Origin: Sipunculus nudus
Lineage: Eukaryota > Annelida > Sipuncula > Golfingiida > Sipunculidae
Direction: 5' to 3'
Length of the DNA: 64,000 nt
NCBI GenBank assembly: GCA_026874595.1
Contig: CM049311.1
Span: 62,393,453-62,457,452 of the forward strand
Below, in pieces: positions 12,360-24,829 of the stretch. Each line of letters opens with the position of its first letter. Positions within the stretch are counted from its first letter, which is position 1. Made by a program: the position numbers and the translations under genes. A model generated the notes under the pieces. That model did not search any database. It worked only from the letters and a program-made list of their open reading frames with translations, and was not told the DNA's origin.

Positions 12360-15300
12360 TCCCTGTGTTGTGGGGCGCATCAAACTCTCTACGTAACTCT
12401 CACAGGGATATCATCACATCTGGCGAAGCAGCCGCAACAACAAAGAAAAAAATCTTTATTATATCCCCATGGAAGTGCCAGGATGTATACTATTTTCATT
12501 GTCATTATATATCAAACCAAAGTAGTGTCATTACCATATTGGTTGCATGCACAGAATGTGGCACATTGTATTGCCAGACATCATAACTTCTGTATATTCT
12601 GTGTGTATAACAAAACAGGGTGTGATTTTAAGACTGAATATGGGACCTGTTAAAGTTTCACATAGTTCTTAAGTATTTCTCACACTGGTAACTTTGAACA
12701 AGACTGGTATGACAACCATTTAAGTAATCCTATCCCAAGTTGAGCCCCATCCACAACAACTTGGAACACTTTCACAATCTGTATTAGTATGTTACTTAGG
12801 TGCTTATTTTGATTGACACCAGGTCAGTGTGAGTGATACTGAATTGGTAGATGCCTGGGGTATAGGTGAAGGAAAAGCCAGAAAGGGGGGTTGCCGTACT
12901 TTATCAAAGCAGAGTCGGAATCCACTGGCAGTAAACACTCGCAGTAGTATATGAACTTCATAGAGCTGTAGCAATGACTGTAGCTTCTGTGTTGGACTGC
13001 TTGATCTAGATTCTATAACACCAAGATGCACACAGTGCCAATGTAGCCACTTTATGACTAAACACAGAAATGTAACCACCCTTATGTGCCATCAGTTGTT
13101 AGCAAAACACCTCGTAAATATGTTTGTGCAGAAATATTATACAGAGTATCAGATCACAACCTCATCTATAGGTAGATGTAATACCCATTTTTGAGGAGGT
13201 AGGGTGGCTGCAGTCTCACAGATATATTTGTGCATCAGTTTTGTACAAACAAAGTTAGAAAATAAAACTTCCATGTCTTGTCTGATCAGGATCATCACCA
13301 GGATTAAGCAGAAACCAACCAAATACACATTATATTTAAACTAAATCATAGTCCTCATTCTTGAGAGCATAGTTATTATAGAGAGCAGCATCTACATGTA
13401 TTTAGAGGTGTATAATTTTACAGCCTGTATTTAAGTAGGACAGTTTTCAGGTGTGGCACTGCTTTGCTTGATTATAACCTGCTGTTGATCCCATGTCTCC
13501 ATGTTGTACCACAGTGCATTTATTATACACGATATTGTCTGCAAAACATGTAATATATCAATAAGAGTTGAACAAAATCTTGCCGGGATAAAATCTTGTA
13601 GAACAAAAATCCAAGATGTTTATTGGAACAAACATTGAAAGATGAAAATTAGTTGTACAAAGCTATTCTTGTAGAACAAATAAATTGCTTTTGAACTCTT
13701 GAAGAACAAAAGTATTATTTCATTGACATTCATTCCAGAGATTCTCAAATGATCATTAATATGTTAATGATTCCATGGGGAGGAACAACAAATCATTAAA
13801 GCGTGTGATATGTTAGTACTTTAAAGCTGTCGTCTGTGATAGGCTAATCCAGATCACCTGACCAGTTCATGCCAGTCTTTGCTGTCCAATCACGACAAGT
13901 GTAGTGGTGGGCCATATTCAACTTTGAAGTAACTTAAAAAATATTTCCGCAAGTTAACTGCAAATAAACTTTTAACTGTTTGTGCAGATATATATATATT
14001 GTGATAAGAGCAGTGATTGATTCATTTATAGGAGATCAGCAGGAAAATCGCACCTGAAAATTTGTATTAATTAATCCATGTATTATAATAGAACATTTCA
14101 TGCTGTTGTGATGCTAGGATAAGTTTTCAAAAGGTTTTCATGTAAAAAGGGATAACCATTAAGCAGAGAAGTGTCCATAAACATAAATGTGGGTGAAACT
14201 TAGTAGAAGAGGCTGTTTTACTAATATTACCTTTCTTAACTAGTATATATGTCATTTGATATTTTAAATTGCATTCTAATTTATCAGGGAAGCTGGCAGT
14301 GACAATGGGGGTATAATTCAATATAACATTGAAGTATAACACTAAGGTGTATTACAATTTTACCTCTGGTATTGGGCCTACATGAATCTCATTATATTTT
14401 CTGCCTGTACAGACTTTGCTTATTCATATATGTCCTCAGTACGAGGTAAACACTTCTGGCAAGTCTTGTATTCTTGTGTATATAGCAGTATCATATAAAA
14501 AAAGGCATAAAGGGAGACAGTGCTGATGATAATATAATGCTTTTGACACTAGTGCTGCTACTTTGAGAGATCTGTCACACGCAACCGGGGAGTACCTCAT
14601 TATACTATTGGTAGATTAATATATACTATAAGTAGCAATTGCTACAGATACTGAACAGTTTTCCTGTGGCAGGGAGATTACAGCTTATTCACATGCTGAA
14701 CTTTGTTGATTATGCCCTGCGAGGCACTACAGGTCAGAAGAGTTGATGTACCAAAGTCTGCCATGTGTCACCAATTTGGCACACTATATTGTCTCATCAT
14801 AGTGTTTTAACTGCAGATGTATAATGTAGTAATTAGGAGGCGTACTTCTGTCAAGTTTAAAGCAGATGTCACACTTCCATTATTTTAAAACCAGTGAACC
14901 ATCAAACATACCTTTGTGGACCAGATGTTCTTCAAGTTCTTGTTGGTCACAATTGTGAAGTTGTAGATCAAAAAAGACTATAACATCAAGTTACAGTCAA
15001 TTTATATATTGAAAAGCATGGATTTCTGACCAGATTTATTAAGAAACTTAGGAGAAATTTAGTGAATTTTTAGAAAGGGCCTTATTCTTGAGCTACTTTG
15101 GGTAACTTTGATTTCAAGGGGAAACAATTTCACATAAACCTGGGTGAATCATTTTTCCCCAGATAAAGAATTTGAGGTAAAATCTGGATTATGTGATGCT
15201 GGATTAAACTTGACGCTGTAACAATCATTGTAAATATATATTATATCTTATGGTAGTTCAAGCCTTGTCAGAACAAGACACACCTTAAAAGGACCAGCAG

Positions 15301-17640
15301 TCATTGAACAAACAACCATGGGCCATTGTTTTTAATTGTTAATATATTCAAATTAAGTCCAGTGATCTGCCTGTCTGGAGGGCAGAGACTGTTATAGATA
15401 AAAAGGTCAAAACAGAAATGACTCTGGTTCCTAATATGGTTGTTATGTAAAATCTGTGTATTATATACTGTAGATAAATGTCAGATTTAGATTATAATTC
15501 TTGTGTAAATATTTGTCATATTGATATGTATATGAGTGGATGATATGTTAATTGATAACTGTATTACAGACCATTTCCCTTACACCAGCACAACCTAGCA
15601 GTGAGTATGAAAACTATTTTCTTGGGTCATTCACTGTGCTTTGCCCCAAGGAGGTTGTTTTTTCACCCAGTGCTTGGTTTTCTTTGCTTACAGCACACCT
15701 CAGTGGGAAACCAATCATGGCCCAGTATCGTGAGGCTTCTGTGTGTTACAAGAAGGGGCTCAAATGTCAACATTCCACTGACTGTCTTGTTTTGCATACA
15801 GTTATCTTTTTTCATTGTTGCTTAGTCTCTCAGACCAACAAGAAACAGTAAGTGGGGAAAAGATTCAGTTCAAGTAGATGCTTCCAAAGATGGTGTCTTC
15901 TTCCTGTGATCTCTTGATAGGCATAATCTAATTGGTTTAGAAAAATTAGGTACTGTGGATCTTGACCAATCAAATGCTGTGTTGTATGTGATAACAGGTG
16001 GCAGGAACCATCATTGTTTGCTGAACTGCCTGTTAGTGTATAAAAGATATAAACAAATAAGGGCATATTACACATGTATTAATTAAACATATGGTATAGA
16101 GTAAGTGTGATAAACTGTTACAACCAAATAACAGTGATTATGTCATCTGTCATTTGCTGCTAAATAAGTTTGTCAGTTCATCAGACCTGCTTTCTTGTTA
16201 CATAAAAAACTAGTTACATGCAGATTCCCTAATGCTCTACGTATCTATTTCAGACAGTTGAGGTGGGTGTCATCTTTACTGATAGTCAGAAAAGCCACAC
16301 AAGTTGTATTCTGTACAGTGTTAAAAAGTGTGATGATTTGCTCATTAATCTGCAGTATATCAGTTTTGATGTATTCCATGGAATTGTTGTCACCAATACT
16401 GTTATCATATTCTGTCTTGTGTACAGTAGGAAGTAGATACAAATTAAAACCTTGATAAGCTAAATCCAGCAAGAGCCTTTACCCCCTATGTTATCAGCAC
16501 TAAATAAAAAGTAATGAGAATCTTAATAATGACATATACATGTAGTTATTATTAATTATGTACAGTTGTATTTAGGTTTGAGAGAATTTGAGGGTATCAA
16601 TTTAGCTCTGTTGAAATGCTTCAGATGAATAAGAGCAAGGTTGATAGTAAGTACACATTTTCCTTACGCCCTTACTATAAACTGTATTATAATACTTAAC
16701 AAACTGTATCATTATAATGTTAATTGCATCTTTCTTTGAGGATTATAAAAAATGAAAATTTGTTAATATTCTAGACAGTAAAGAAAAATATTGTCATTTC
16801 TTGTTATTAACTTATTACTAAACTGAAGGTGTAAAGAGCAACATCATGTATCATTGTAATATTTCAGGTTTTCTTCATTATAGTATGGTAACAAAAAGAT
16901 TGATTACAGCAGTTAATGATAACATTTGTAATATGTTGATACTAAAGAGGCAGTGGGTAGGTAGATTGGATTTAATTTTTGCAAGATAAGTAAAACCCTT
17001 TCCTGATAATCTGTGCATTTAGGTTCTGATTTAAGCTGTACAGCCTGATGATGACATTTTACCTTAAGGTACAACAGGTAGGCTACCACATTTTTGTGAT
17101 AAGGTTATATTTCCAACTTCACATTTTAATGTTTCATGGCACAAGGCCTATGTGAATAGGAGATAGGTGTATAACTGTATTAAAAAAATATCCACAATTA
17201 TTTTGGGCATATTATGGGTAATGTTTCAAATAAACTGCTTCATATATAAAACAAATTATACTGGTTTAACCCAGGATATAAGAATCTGGGTCAGTTTATT
17301 TTAAATTAATTAGAACGGTTAAGAGGTCACAATGGAAAGTCAAGGACATGTAGTACACATATGGTCTTGCTAACCTATGTATCAGAAAACCTTGTGAAAT
17401 GGTTGTTGCTGTAATTTCTGTTTATGTTAGTAGTGATGGTATGGTGTAACAAGTCTGACAAATAAACGGTGGTCCTAGTCATAACTGAGTAGTTGTTATT
17501 CTTGAATTTCGTTCAGTTATTGACTCAGCTGACTGATTATGGGAATGGGATTTCCTCCTTCCTTCGGGTAACAAGGCACAAATCGTAATCAAAACTAGGA
17601 AGTTCAGACTTGTCATGCTGACACTTACTAGTCAAATCTC
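12360..17640 (+). other. syt1: Probable long 3' UTR of synaptotagmin and downstream sequence
   Basis: No gene is seen. The sequence is AT-rich and largely free of the repeat families that fill the introns, which fits a long 3' UTR, common for synaptotagmin 1 (inference). AATAAA occurs at 13261-13266 and 17461-17466, among others; I cannot tell which, if any, is used. Short open frames (12323-12586, 15552-15851, 16195-16455) have no recognisable content. Repeat-like sequence resumes at about 17560 (GGGTAACAAGGCACAAATCG). Confidence 0.35.
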
Positions 17641-17648
17641 TTTTAGAA

Positions 17649-17839
17649 TTTCGTATATTTTTTTCTGTTTTTTTTTTTTTTTGGTTTTATCTGACGCGAT
17701 ATGGAGCTTCACTGATGATAAACCCAATGTTTTTACTCAGTAAACTCCGTGTTACTGAGTAAAAACATCGGGTTTATCATCGGTAAAGCTCCATATCGCG
17801 TCAGATAAAACAAAAAAAAACAGAAAAAAATATACGAAA
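17649..17839. repeat. Large near-perfect inverted repeat (hairpin), possible fold-back element
   Basis: The left arm 17649-17743 (beginning TTTCGTATATTTTTTTCTG) is the reverse complement of the right arm 17752-17839 (ending CAGAAAAAAATATACGAAA), around an 8-base loop. The middles match as well: CTGACGCGATATGGAGCTTC on the left and its complement on the right, TTACTCAGTAA against TTACTGAGTAA. Differences are a longer T run in the left arm and a few single-base changes. No protein is encoded. It could be a fold-back MITE or an inverted duplication. No clear target-site duplication was found. Confidence 0.85.
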
Positions 17840-18089
17840 AAGCTCAATCTTTAATGAAATTTTGTTGAGAGATGGTAAACGAAATAAAGAAGAGTGATAT
17901 GGCCCTATATATTACATAATAGCTTAAACGTGTTCTTATGTAATCATTATTTGTCCATTTTGTATGTCTTGAAACTGATTACGCGGGTGCTGACATCTGC
18001 GGGAAATTTGATATACTATTGGACATACTGGTATACAAAAGATTTGACACTATTCAGAAGTATTAATATTTTATTTACGTCTTCCATAA

Positions 18090-18120
<31 letters not shown>

Positions 18121-19229
18121 AACATATTTTTTATGTAAATATATAAAACAATTTGTCCAGCAAGATTCTTTTTACTTGGATTCCACAAAAGTAGCAATAT
18201 AAAGAGTACAAATATAGAATATACGTTTAATGAAAACGCCAATCAAATGAATGACGTAGCCTTATAATATTACAAATAACAGAATCCTCAACGAAATTAT
18301 GCTCGCTTCCACTGTCCACACACCTGTCGCAAAATAGAAACGGGCCTTTTTTCGGTAATATTATATGCGGGTAGTGTTCAAGCTTGTGCTAATTCCACAT
18401 GTTCATTAATAGTAAAACAAATATTAAATAATTAGTCACCCCCCCCCCCCTCCCCCATGCGCAAAGGTCACGAGTCGCTATCCTACCCCTGATTCCCACA
18501 ACAGGAACAGACGGTACGTTTGCTGTGAAAAATTGTTCAATGTCATGAGCTCGTGTTCTGATATTTCGAAGTTACATTTTTATGAGTAGGATTTTTATTA
18601 TAGGATGGTAATTTATCAGCTTATCAACAGTTCTTGATTGTCCTGACTTGAAACAAACATAAACCTCTTCACCACGATAAAAATAAACGCTCTCATGTTG
18701 GCAGGCAGCGGCTGTCGTCTGCTTTGAGGAGAAAAAACAGACCATATTTGCGTGTAAATTTCACACTCCTTTCAGATCATTTATGAGGTATAAGCCTGAG
18801 TTCATTTTGGAATACATATTGATAATAAATTATTCACGTTGATAGCTTTCCAGCAAATATATTCAGAGACTAGACTCTGGCATTGATACAATCAACTATA
18901 GCTGCCAGTAAATGAATGCAATAGGCCTCCATTTTAACGGCCTCCCGTGCACGCAGCTACCCCTGGATTTGTTTAAGCCAATTTACGATCCTGTGCTCGA
19001 CCTGATTAATGTATAGAGGACATAGGAAAAAAAAAAAAAAAAAAGGCCGCGGTCAGACCATATGGGTTGAAGGACCCACGACCCTTGATAAGATCAAGTG
19101 ATGTGTGTGTGTGGGGGGGGGGGGGGTACAGTGGCGGATCCAGATATTCGAGAACAGGGGGGCGCTTATATTTGGTTGGTGGCTGATGGGTATTATAAAA
19201 ACTAAGTTCTTAAAATTTTGTTTTGTAAA

Positions 19230-19278
<49 letters not shown>

Positions 19279-20639
19279 CATCTATTTTCACCATGTAACC
19301 TTTAAAATAAATTATAGGTAAATGGGGGTATGGGGAAATTTAGGGAAAATCTATAAATGTGTAATGTAAACAGGACATTTTGAGGCACCTGTGTTACGGA
19401 ACCTATTAACAACAAATCAAGTAGTCGTGACCAGCATAAATTTTGTTACGGAGATAAAAAAATCGGATTCTGTAACACTAGGCAGCGTGAAATGTCTAGG
19501 GGAATTAATAAAAAAATCAGTGTTTTTTGTTAACAAATAATAATTTATTCTAAAAACAATCCTAACGTTGCAATACACTTAATCAATACAATTACACAGT
19601 AAAATAATAAAAATGTACAGTACCAAAGTGTCCGGATCCTAGGCTTTTCTGGATACCACCACTGTCACAGCTCAACAAGTCCTTTAAAACATATACAGTC
19701 TAACCTCTTTCATTCGCGGTTGATCGAGGGGTCCAAATGGGATGTGCAGGGTAGCTAAAATCGGTCCATGCATTTCTTAGGCTCGTCTTCAACTAGTTAT
19801 ATATATATATTAAAAAATTTATACATTTACATAACTTTATTCACATAGAAATAAAAATAACGAACAACACACGTTACAGAAACAGACTTGAAACATCTAG
19901 AACAAAGAACGCTGTGTATCTACACTTCAGACCCCACACGCGAGCCAGGCAAACTCGCACGTCTCCCATGGCAACGAACTATGCCCGCCTAATAGACACA
20001 TGTAACACTCCTGAGCACAATAACCCAGGGCCTGTCTAACACGAATCAGAATGTCAACAGCGCACAATAAAAGAGACACCTGTAACACCTGTAACATAAA
20101 ATATGAGGATATTCAATTAGAGGTTGGGGATATATTAACGTGTGGCCGGCTTTCATATTTATATTTCTTCAAAATAAGAATAATAACTTGAAAGTAAATT
20201 GTTGATGTCAATGGTGAAAATGCACATCTATGTTTATAACTTGCAAAATATTATCATCTTTCAAAAGTAATTATCGTGGTAAAATAATTGTTAAAATGTT
20301 CAGGTCGTATAACAAAGTTTTACCGGCTTCTCCTTAGGCTAACGGGAAGGCTTGGGGGTTCCTTGGTGTTATGACCCAGTACAGTGTAATAAAAGTTATG
20401 AACTGGAAAGTAATAAAATGTGGATATTTATTAATCTTATTTCTAGAGAATTAAACAGAAATGTTTTGAATGAAAATGAATTACGTATATATGGGAAAAG
20501 AAATAGATAAATGAGAGATGTTTCAGCTCAACCGGGGGGGCGCGCGCTTTTTTTTATTTCCAATTAAGGATTGTATTTCAACTCAATCTTTTTATTTATC
20601 AACTTTATTTAAATCACATGGATTGTACAAATGGTTATA
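17840..20639. other. Intergenic sequence with microsatellites and homopolymer runs
   Basis: No gene recognised. Simple sequence: TA-rich at 18078-18122, C run at 18439-18450, A run at about 19028-19044, G run at about 19112-19127, (TA)n at 19233-19273. The C and G runs flank sequence that looks repeat-derived (AGTGGCGGATCCAGATATTC near 19131 resembles the edge of a dispersed repeat). Base composition is more GC-rich in patches (19900-20060) than in the introns. Confidence 0.5.
19233..19273. repeat. (TA)n microsatellite
   Basis: About 20 uninterrupted TA dinucleotides. Part of a cluster with a G homopolymer about 110 bases upstream, so length may be unreliable in the assembly. Confidence 0.95.
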
Positions 20640-20830
20640 ACTAACACGGCACTCTCCAGGGCTCATGTTTTGGCGTTCGGTAGGGTTGAGGAACCGGAGA
20701 AATCACCAACCTTGGACGGGCCACACAACACATCTCATAGCAACGCCAGTAATCGAACCCGGGTCGCCAGCGGGGTGTTTTACCCTTCGACTATCAACTG
20801 TAGTTGATATGCCAAGGTAGGCTAATCCCC
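20640..20830 (-). mobile_element. tRNA-derived SINE-like repeat
   Basis: On the - strand the sequence GACCCGGGTTCGATTACTGG (near 20750-20770) matches a Pol III B box (GGTTCGATT), in a GC-rich block unlike its surroundings. It is followed by a non-tRNA body (complement of GGTAGGGTTGAGGAACCGG). The A box is not clear. It may instead be a tRNA pseudogene fragment; a functional tRNA is not supported because no full cloverleaf was seen. Confidence 0.4.
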
Positions 20831-21072
20831 TTTTTTCGTGATGATAGTCTTGCCGGGAAAAAAAAATCATTTATATTTCACAAACACACTGAGGGCATTA
20901 TTATTGTCGAGCATAATCGGAGCATTTAAAAAATCTTGCTGCCTCTAGCAGGATATTGCGTAAGAACTGCAGAACTAATAATGTATACCAAACTGTGTAG
21001 GAGTGGAAAATCATTTAATGGGTTATATAAATATACTTAATTATTGTTAGGTCTATTTATTAATTAAAAAGA

Positions 21073-21369
21073 ATGAATTTCTGCCTTATCCAAAAGCACC
21101 GTACATGCGCAGTTCCCGGCGTGCTCAGTCTCCCTCACGCTTTGAAGCCCGGCTCATTAGGAGCTGAAGCTTTAAAGTGTAACAAGGAGATGAAGCAGGC
21201 TTTTTGTACAAAACCTTATCCGGACTACAAGCGACGGACAGAGAAGGTTGCCATGGTTACCACCTGCGTTCAGATTATCCATTGGGTCCTGCCAGGAGAC
21301 CGTTCACCCTCCAGCTCCCGTCCTACAAATGTCAAACAGCGTTTTCTCCGTGAAGCTGACAGCATGTAA
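21073..21369 (+). other. Unassigned 98-codon open frame in a GC-richer patch
   Basis: The frame opens with MNFCLIQKHRT and ends FLREADSM before TAA. It has no recognisable domain, signal peptide or membrane segment. Its GC content is visibly higher than the flanks, which may be why it stays open. No convincing splice sites or neighbouring exons were found. It could be a chance frame in an old repeat or part of an exon; I would not call it a gene on this evidence. Confidence 0.15.
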
Positions 21370-22379
21370 TATGGTACTCCAAGATTCCCCTTAAATATCA
21401 GAATTCTCTGTTCTGTGTATAGACCTCTCAGGCATGGTTAATGTCCCCAGACAGCAAAACGCACCACCGAAAAAAATGAAAATATTTAATTATCTGGTTT
21501 CAAATCTGAATCTAATTTCACAGGTTTAGTTTTAATACATCTGCAGGAATCTTTTTTGTTCAATTATAATTTAACTTAATGGTTACAACATAAACCGTAA
21601 GAACATTGTCGACATTATAAAATATACATGTTATGCCTTATTTTTTTACTTGGAGCTGAATTAACTAAAGCCATTATGCATGGTTATAGGTAAGATTCGA
21701 AGATGCGATTTAGGCTAATATTAATATTCTAAACCATTCAGAAACCGCTTTCTCCATAGAAACATACGTATAACATAATAATAACAGTGTATGTAATGTT
21801 CAACAATGTTGAACAATATGGTATAAGCCTGTCTGGATACATTTCCCATATATGGAGACATTGCTGTGGCATTTTTTTCTGTATACACCAAGCCGTCCTC
21901 GATGCAGTTGTAGAACAATACTGAAAAGGTAGTTGGAACTGGGCGTGATACGACAAAGGGTATACTTCCTTAACTTATTTTTACGCCATATTTTTACGAA
22001 ATATTTGGGAAATATAGATGTGGAAGACAGCTATCCTACAATCTCCAAAAAGAATGCGGGTTAACCATACGTTTCACCTATATTTCAAAATAAACATAGT
22101 AACGGCAGGTTTGCCCCTCCTACATAATGCCCTGCTAAGATGCCCGAGTGGCGGAAATTGTATCGAAAATCTTACTTAAAATCTAAATGATGAGACAAAT
22201 ATTTGTCATACTTCCAACGCCTCAATTCCAACAAAGACGTCACTTAAAAGAATCTGTGTTTGTGTAAAAAGCTTCCGTTATAACTAAGTATATTGGTAAA
22301 TTTCTTACGTTACTTAAATTTTTACCGCATCCAAGCTTGTCTGCATCAGGTCAAGTTATTGACAGCCAAGCCACACGAG

Positions 22380-22760
22380 TCGCAGGGAATGACGTCAGTT
22401 GCCATAAAGATGAGATTTCCACTTTTGTTTGTACAATCACAGGTATTATTTTTTAGATTATGTGAATTCCTCACTCGTAGCCTCTAACGTTAACAACTCC
22501 TGCTGTTAACAGCGATACCGTTGCAACCGACATTTAGAATAACCAGGTAACGTTATAGTTTTCCGTAAGTATTAATTTAATATTGGAGATAGACAGGCAA
22601 GCAGCTCCCGTTGTTAGGCCCGACAGCCATGGCACATCGGTTTCGGGCTAAATTTGAAGTACATGCGTGACTGGCTAAACCGTTGTTACGTCAGCGGTGT
22701 CACCATCTGAAGACCTTAGTAAACAAATGAACCAATCAGAAAGCGCGTCCTCGGTTGCTT
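22380..22760. promoter_or_regulatory. Possible promoter or enhancer patch: CRE, CCAAT and CpG motifs
   Basis: A perfect CRE-type palindrome TGACGTCA lies near 22389 and a half-site TTACGTCAG near 22686. ACCAATCAG (CCAAT box) lies near 22732 next to AAAGCGCGTCC. CpG is commoner here than in the AT-rich flanks. No gene is seen starting here on either strand, so the call rests on motifs only and could be chance. Confidence 0.2.
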
Positions 22761-23764
22761 TTCCATGGCTGTAGGACCTAACGACGGGGACTTCCTGCCT
22801 GTCTGTCTCAAATATTAAGTTAATAATAAAGAGATGGACCATATTGTGTGAAAAACGCTTGAAAAATGTCAGATAAGTAATAGTTATAGGGTATTGACCT
22901 AGAAATGTAACCATAATTTAACCGAAATCTAACTAATAGCAATTCAAGCGCCTGTATTCAGTCCAAGTCTCTTGGCTCCAGACAGCATCTGGTTTCCATG
23001 CAGTCAGTGCATAAAAAATATGTCATTAGACTATAAATTCTGTTATCGAATATGCTTTTTTTCTGCTTATTATCAGTCAGAGGAACTAAAATATTCAGGC
23101 ATGTCTATGAAGTTAGATGATTTTCAATAGCTTTTGGTCATTTTCAGTGGTATCCTTAGAATAGTCCGACCACAGTAAAAGAAATAGCGAGCGGCAAATA
23201 GTTAATATGGAAACACGTATGTACTTGCAGGAACAACTTTGCAGAGACAATTAAGCCAAGTAACATTCACCTTGCGGGTAAAAAAAAGGCAATGACCCCT
23301 CTTTTTTTTAGTTTTAGATTAATGAAAAATTGAAGCTTTGCAGAACCTCTTTTATAATTTTCCATTTTTATAGTTCTTTGATCCTCTCTGTGAACTTGTG
23401 CAATGGCGCCGCCCGCTCCCAAATATCTCAACAGCCGCCGTAGCCGTCATCATGAAACTTTACTCATTGATCATGAATAAGGGGTATTCCACGAATATGC
23501 TTCAGGTGGCATCACCTGTGTTGATCTACTTCCAGCGGGTTGAAATGGTCTTTTTCTCTTATAAAGATATAATGAATTTAAATAAATATATTTCTTGTGA
23601 CTGATACGTCATTTAGAGCCTGCCCGGTGGCGCCAATTGTGTTGACCTACTTTCTGCAGGCAGAAATGATCCTTTCCACTTTTCCAAGATGTCATAAGTA
23701 TTGATAATATGGTTTTATTGCCACAGTCAACTATTCAGGAGAGAAGGGGAATGAAATGAGTAAC

Positions 23765-24392
23765 AAGTGACCTAGGGGTCATGACGCTCAGCTGAGGAAA
23801 GACATTCATAAAAGGAATGTTATCATCTGAATGCCAAATTTTGTAGATGGTAACTCAATTCAACTGAAGCATAGCTCAGAAGATGTTGGTAACAGAGACC
23901 TAATTTCAGGTTTCCAAGGATATTTTTATGGACTTCCCTGGATGTCAAGTTAGAATATTCTAGGTCGAATGGTTACGATTTGTGACCTCATAACGGCCGA
24001 ACGCTTCTTGGAGGGATTAAAAAATATAAATTCAAAGAAAATGCGTAAAAGGTGCAGGTGGCGCCGCCAGTCGACAGGAACTGATGAAACACCCCATGAT
24101 GAATGTGCATGCAAAGATTCATGGTATTCAATGTATTAGTTGTTAAGATACTGGGGCTTTTGTGTCAAATTGTTTATAATTCTGGGGGATTCATCTGAGC
24201 GACTTAGCTATAAAAGGATATGGGTAACAGAGACTTACTTTCAGGTTTCCAAGGAGATTTTACATCGACTACCTGGATATCACGTTACAAGATTCTAGGT
24301 CCAGTGTATACGATTTGTTTCTGGTTAACGGACAGACGGACGGACAAAGAGTGATCGCTTAAGCTCAGATGACTTTCATTCAGCTGAGCTAA
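23765..24392 (+). mobile_element. Family A element, short copy (about 0.63 kb)
   Basis: The start is AAGTGACCTAGGGGTCATGA then CGCTCAGCTGA; the end is GAGTGATCGCTTAAGCTCAG then ATGACTTTCATTCAGCTGAGCTAA. Two internal monomers are recognisable, one with GGTGGCGCCGCCAGTC (a one-base variant of the palindrome) near 24058. Before the end is the run of CGGACAGACGGACGG-type repeats typical of the family. The segments on either side (23400-23760 and 24580-24720) carry related GGTGGCGC motifs followed by GACCTACTT, probably older decayed repeats. Confidence 0.8.
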
Positions 24393-24720
24393 AAATTCAG
24401 TCAAATTATCTTCAAGATGCCGTCTTGACGTAACTTTAAATTTTTTTATCGCAAAATCAGGCAATTTGACGCATTTCATACATGATGTAATGTCTTTTAC
24501 CAGATATCCCGGGAACGGCTTCATTACTCAGCATCAAACTCACAGAAATGTTGATCATATGACTGCTACATTATTTTGAGCTGCAGGTGGCGCTATTTGT
24601 GCTAACCTACTATCTGGAAGCCGGAGCAAAATCTTCTGCTTTACTGTAGAAATGTCAGAAAATATTACCACATTATATTAGCTTTCATATTATAATAAAC
24701 TTCTTCGGAGCAGGGGAAAT

Positions 24721-24822
24721 TAAATGAGTATTGAAATGAAATTCTAAAATGGTGCCTTTGCAGTCGGTGAGTATTATTAAATGAGTATTGAAATGAAATT
24801 CTACAATGGTGCTTTTGCAGTT
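24721..24822. repeat. Tandem duplication of about 57 bp
   Basis: TAAATGAGTATTGAAATGAA begins at 24721 and again at 24778. Both copies run to GGTGC(C/T)TTTGCAGT with three substitutions or fewer. No coding role is seen. Confidence 0.8.
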
Positions 24823-24829
24823 GCATACA

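Noticed and set aside
12804-13079. A 91-codon - strand frame downstream of synaptotagmin
   Set aside because: It lies in the probable 3' UTR, has no similarity I recognise and no splice or promoter support.
24760-24775. A 3-nt exon between TTTGCAG and GTGAGT
   Set aside because: The motif arises inside a 57-bp tandem duplication in intergenic DNA; no host gene spans it.
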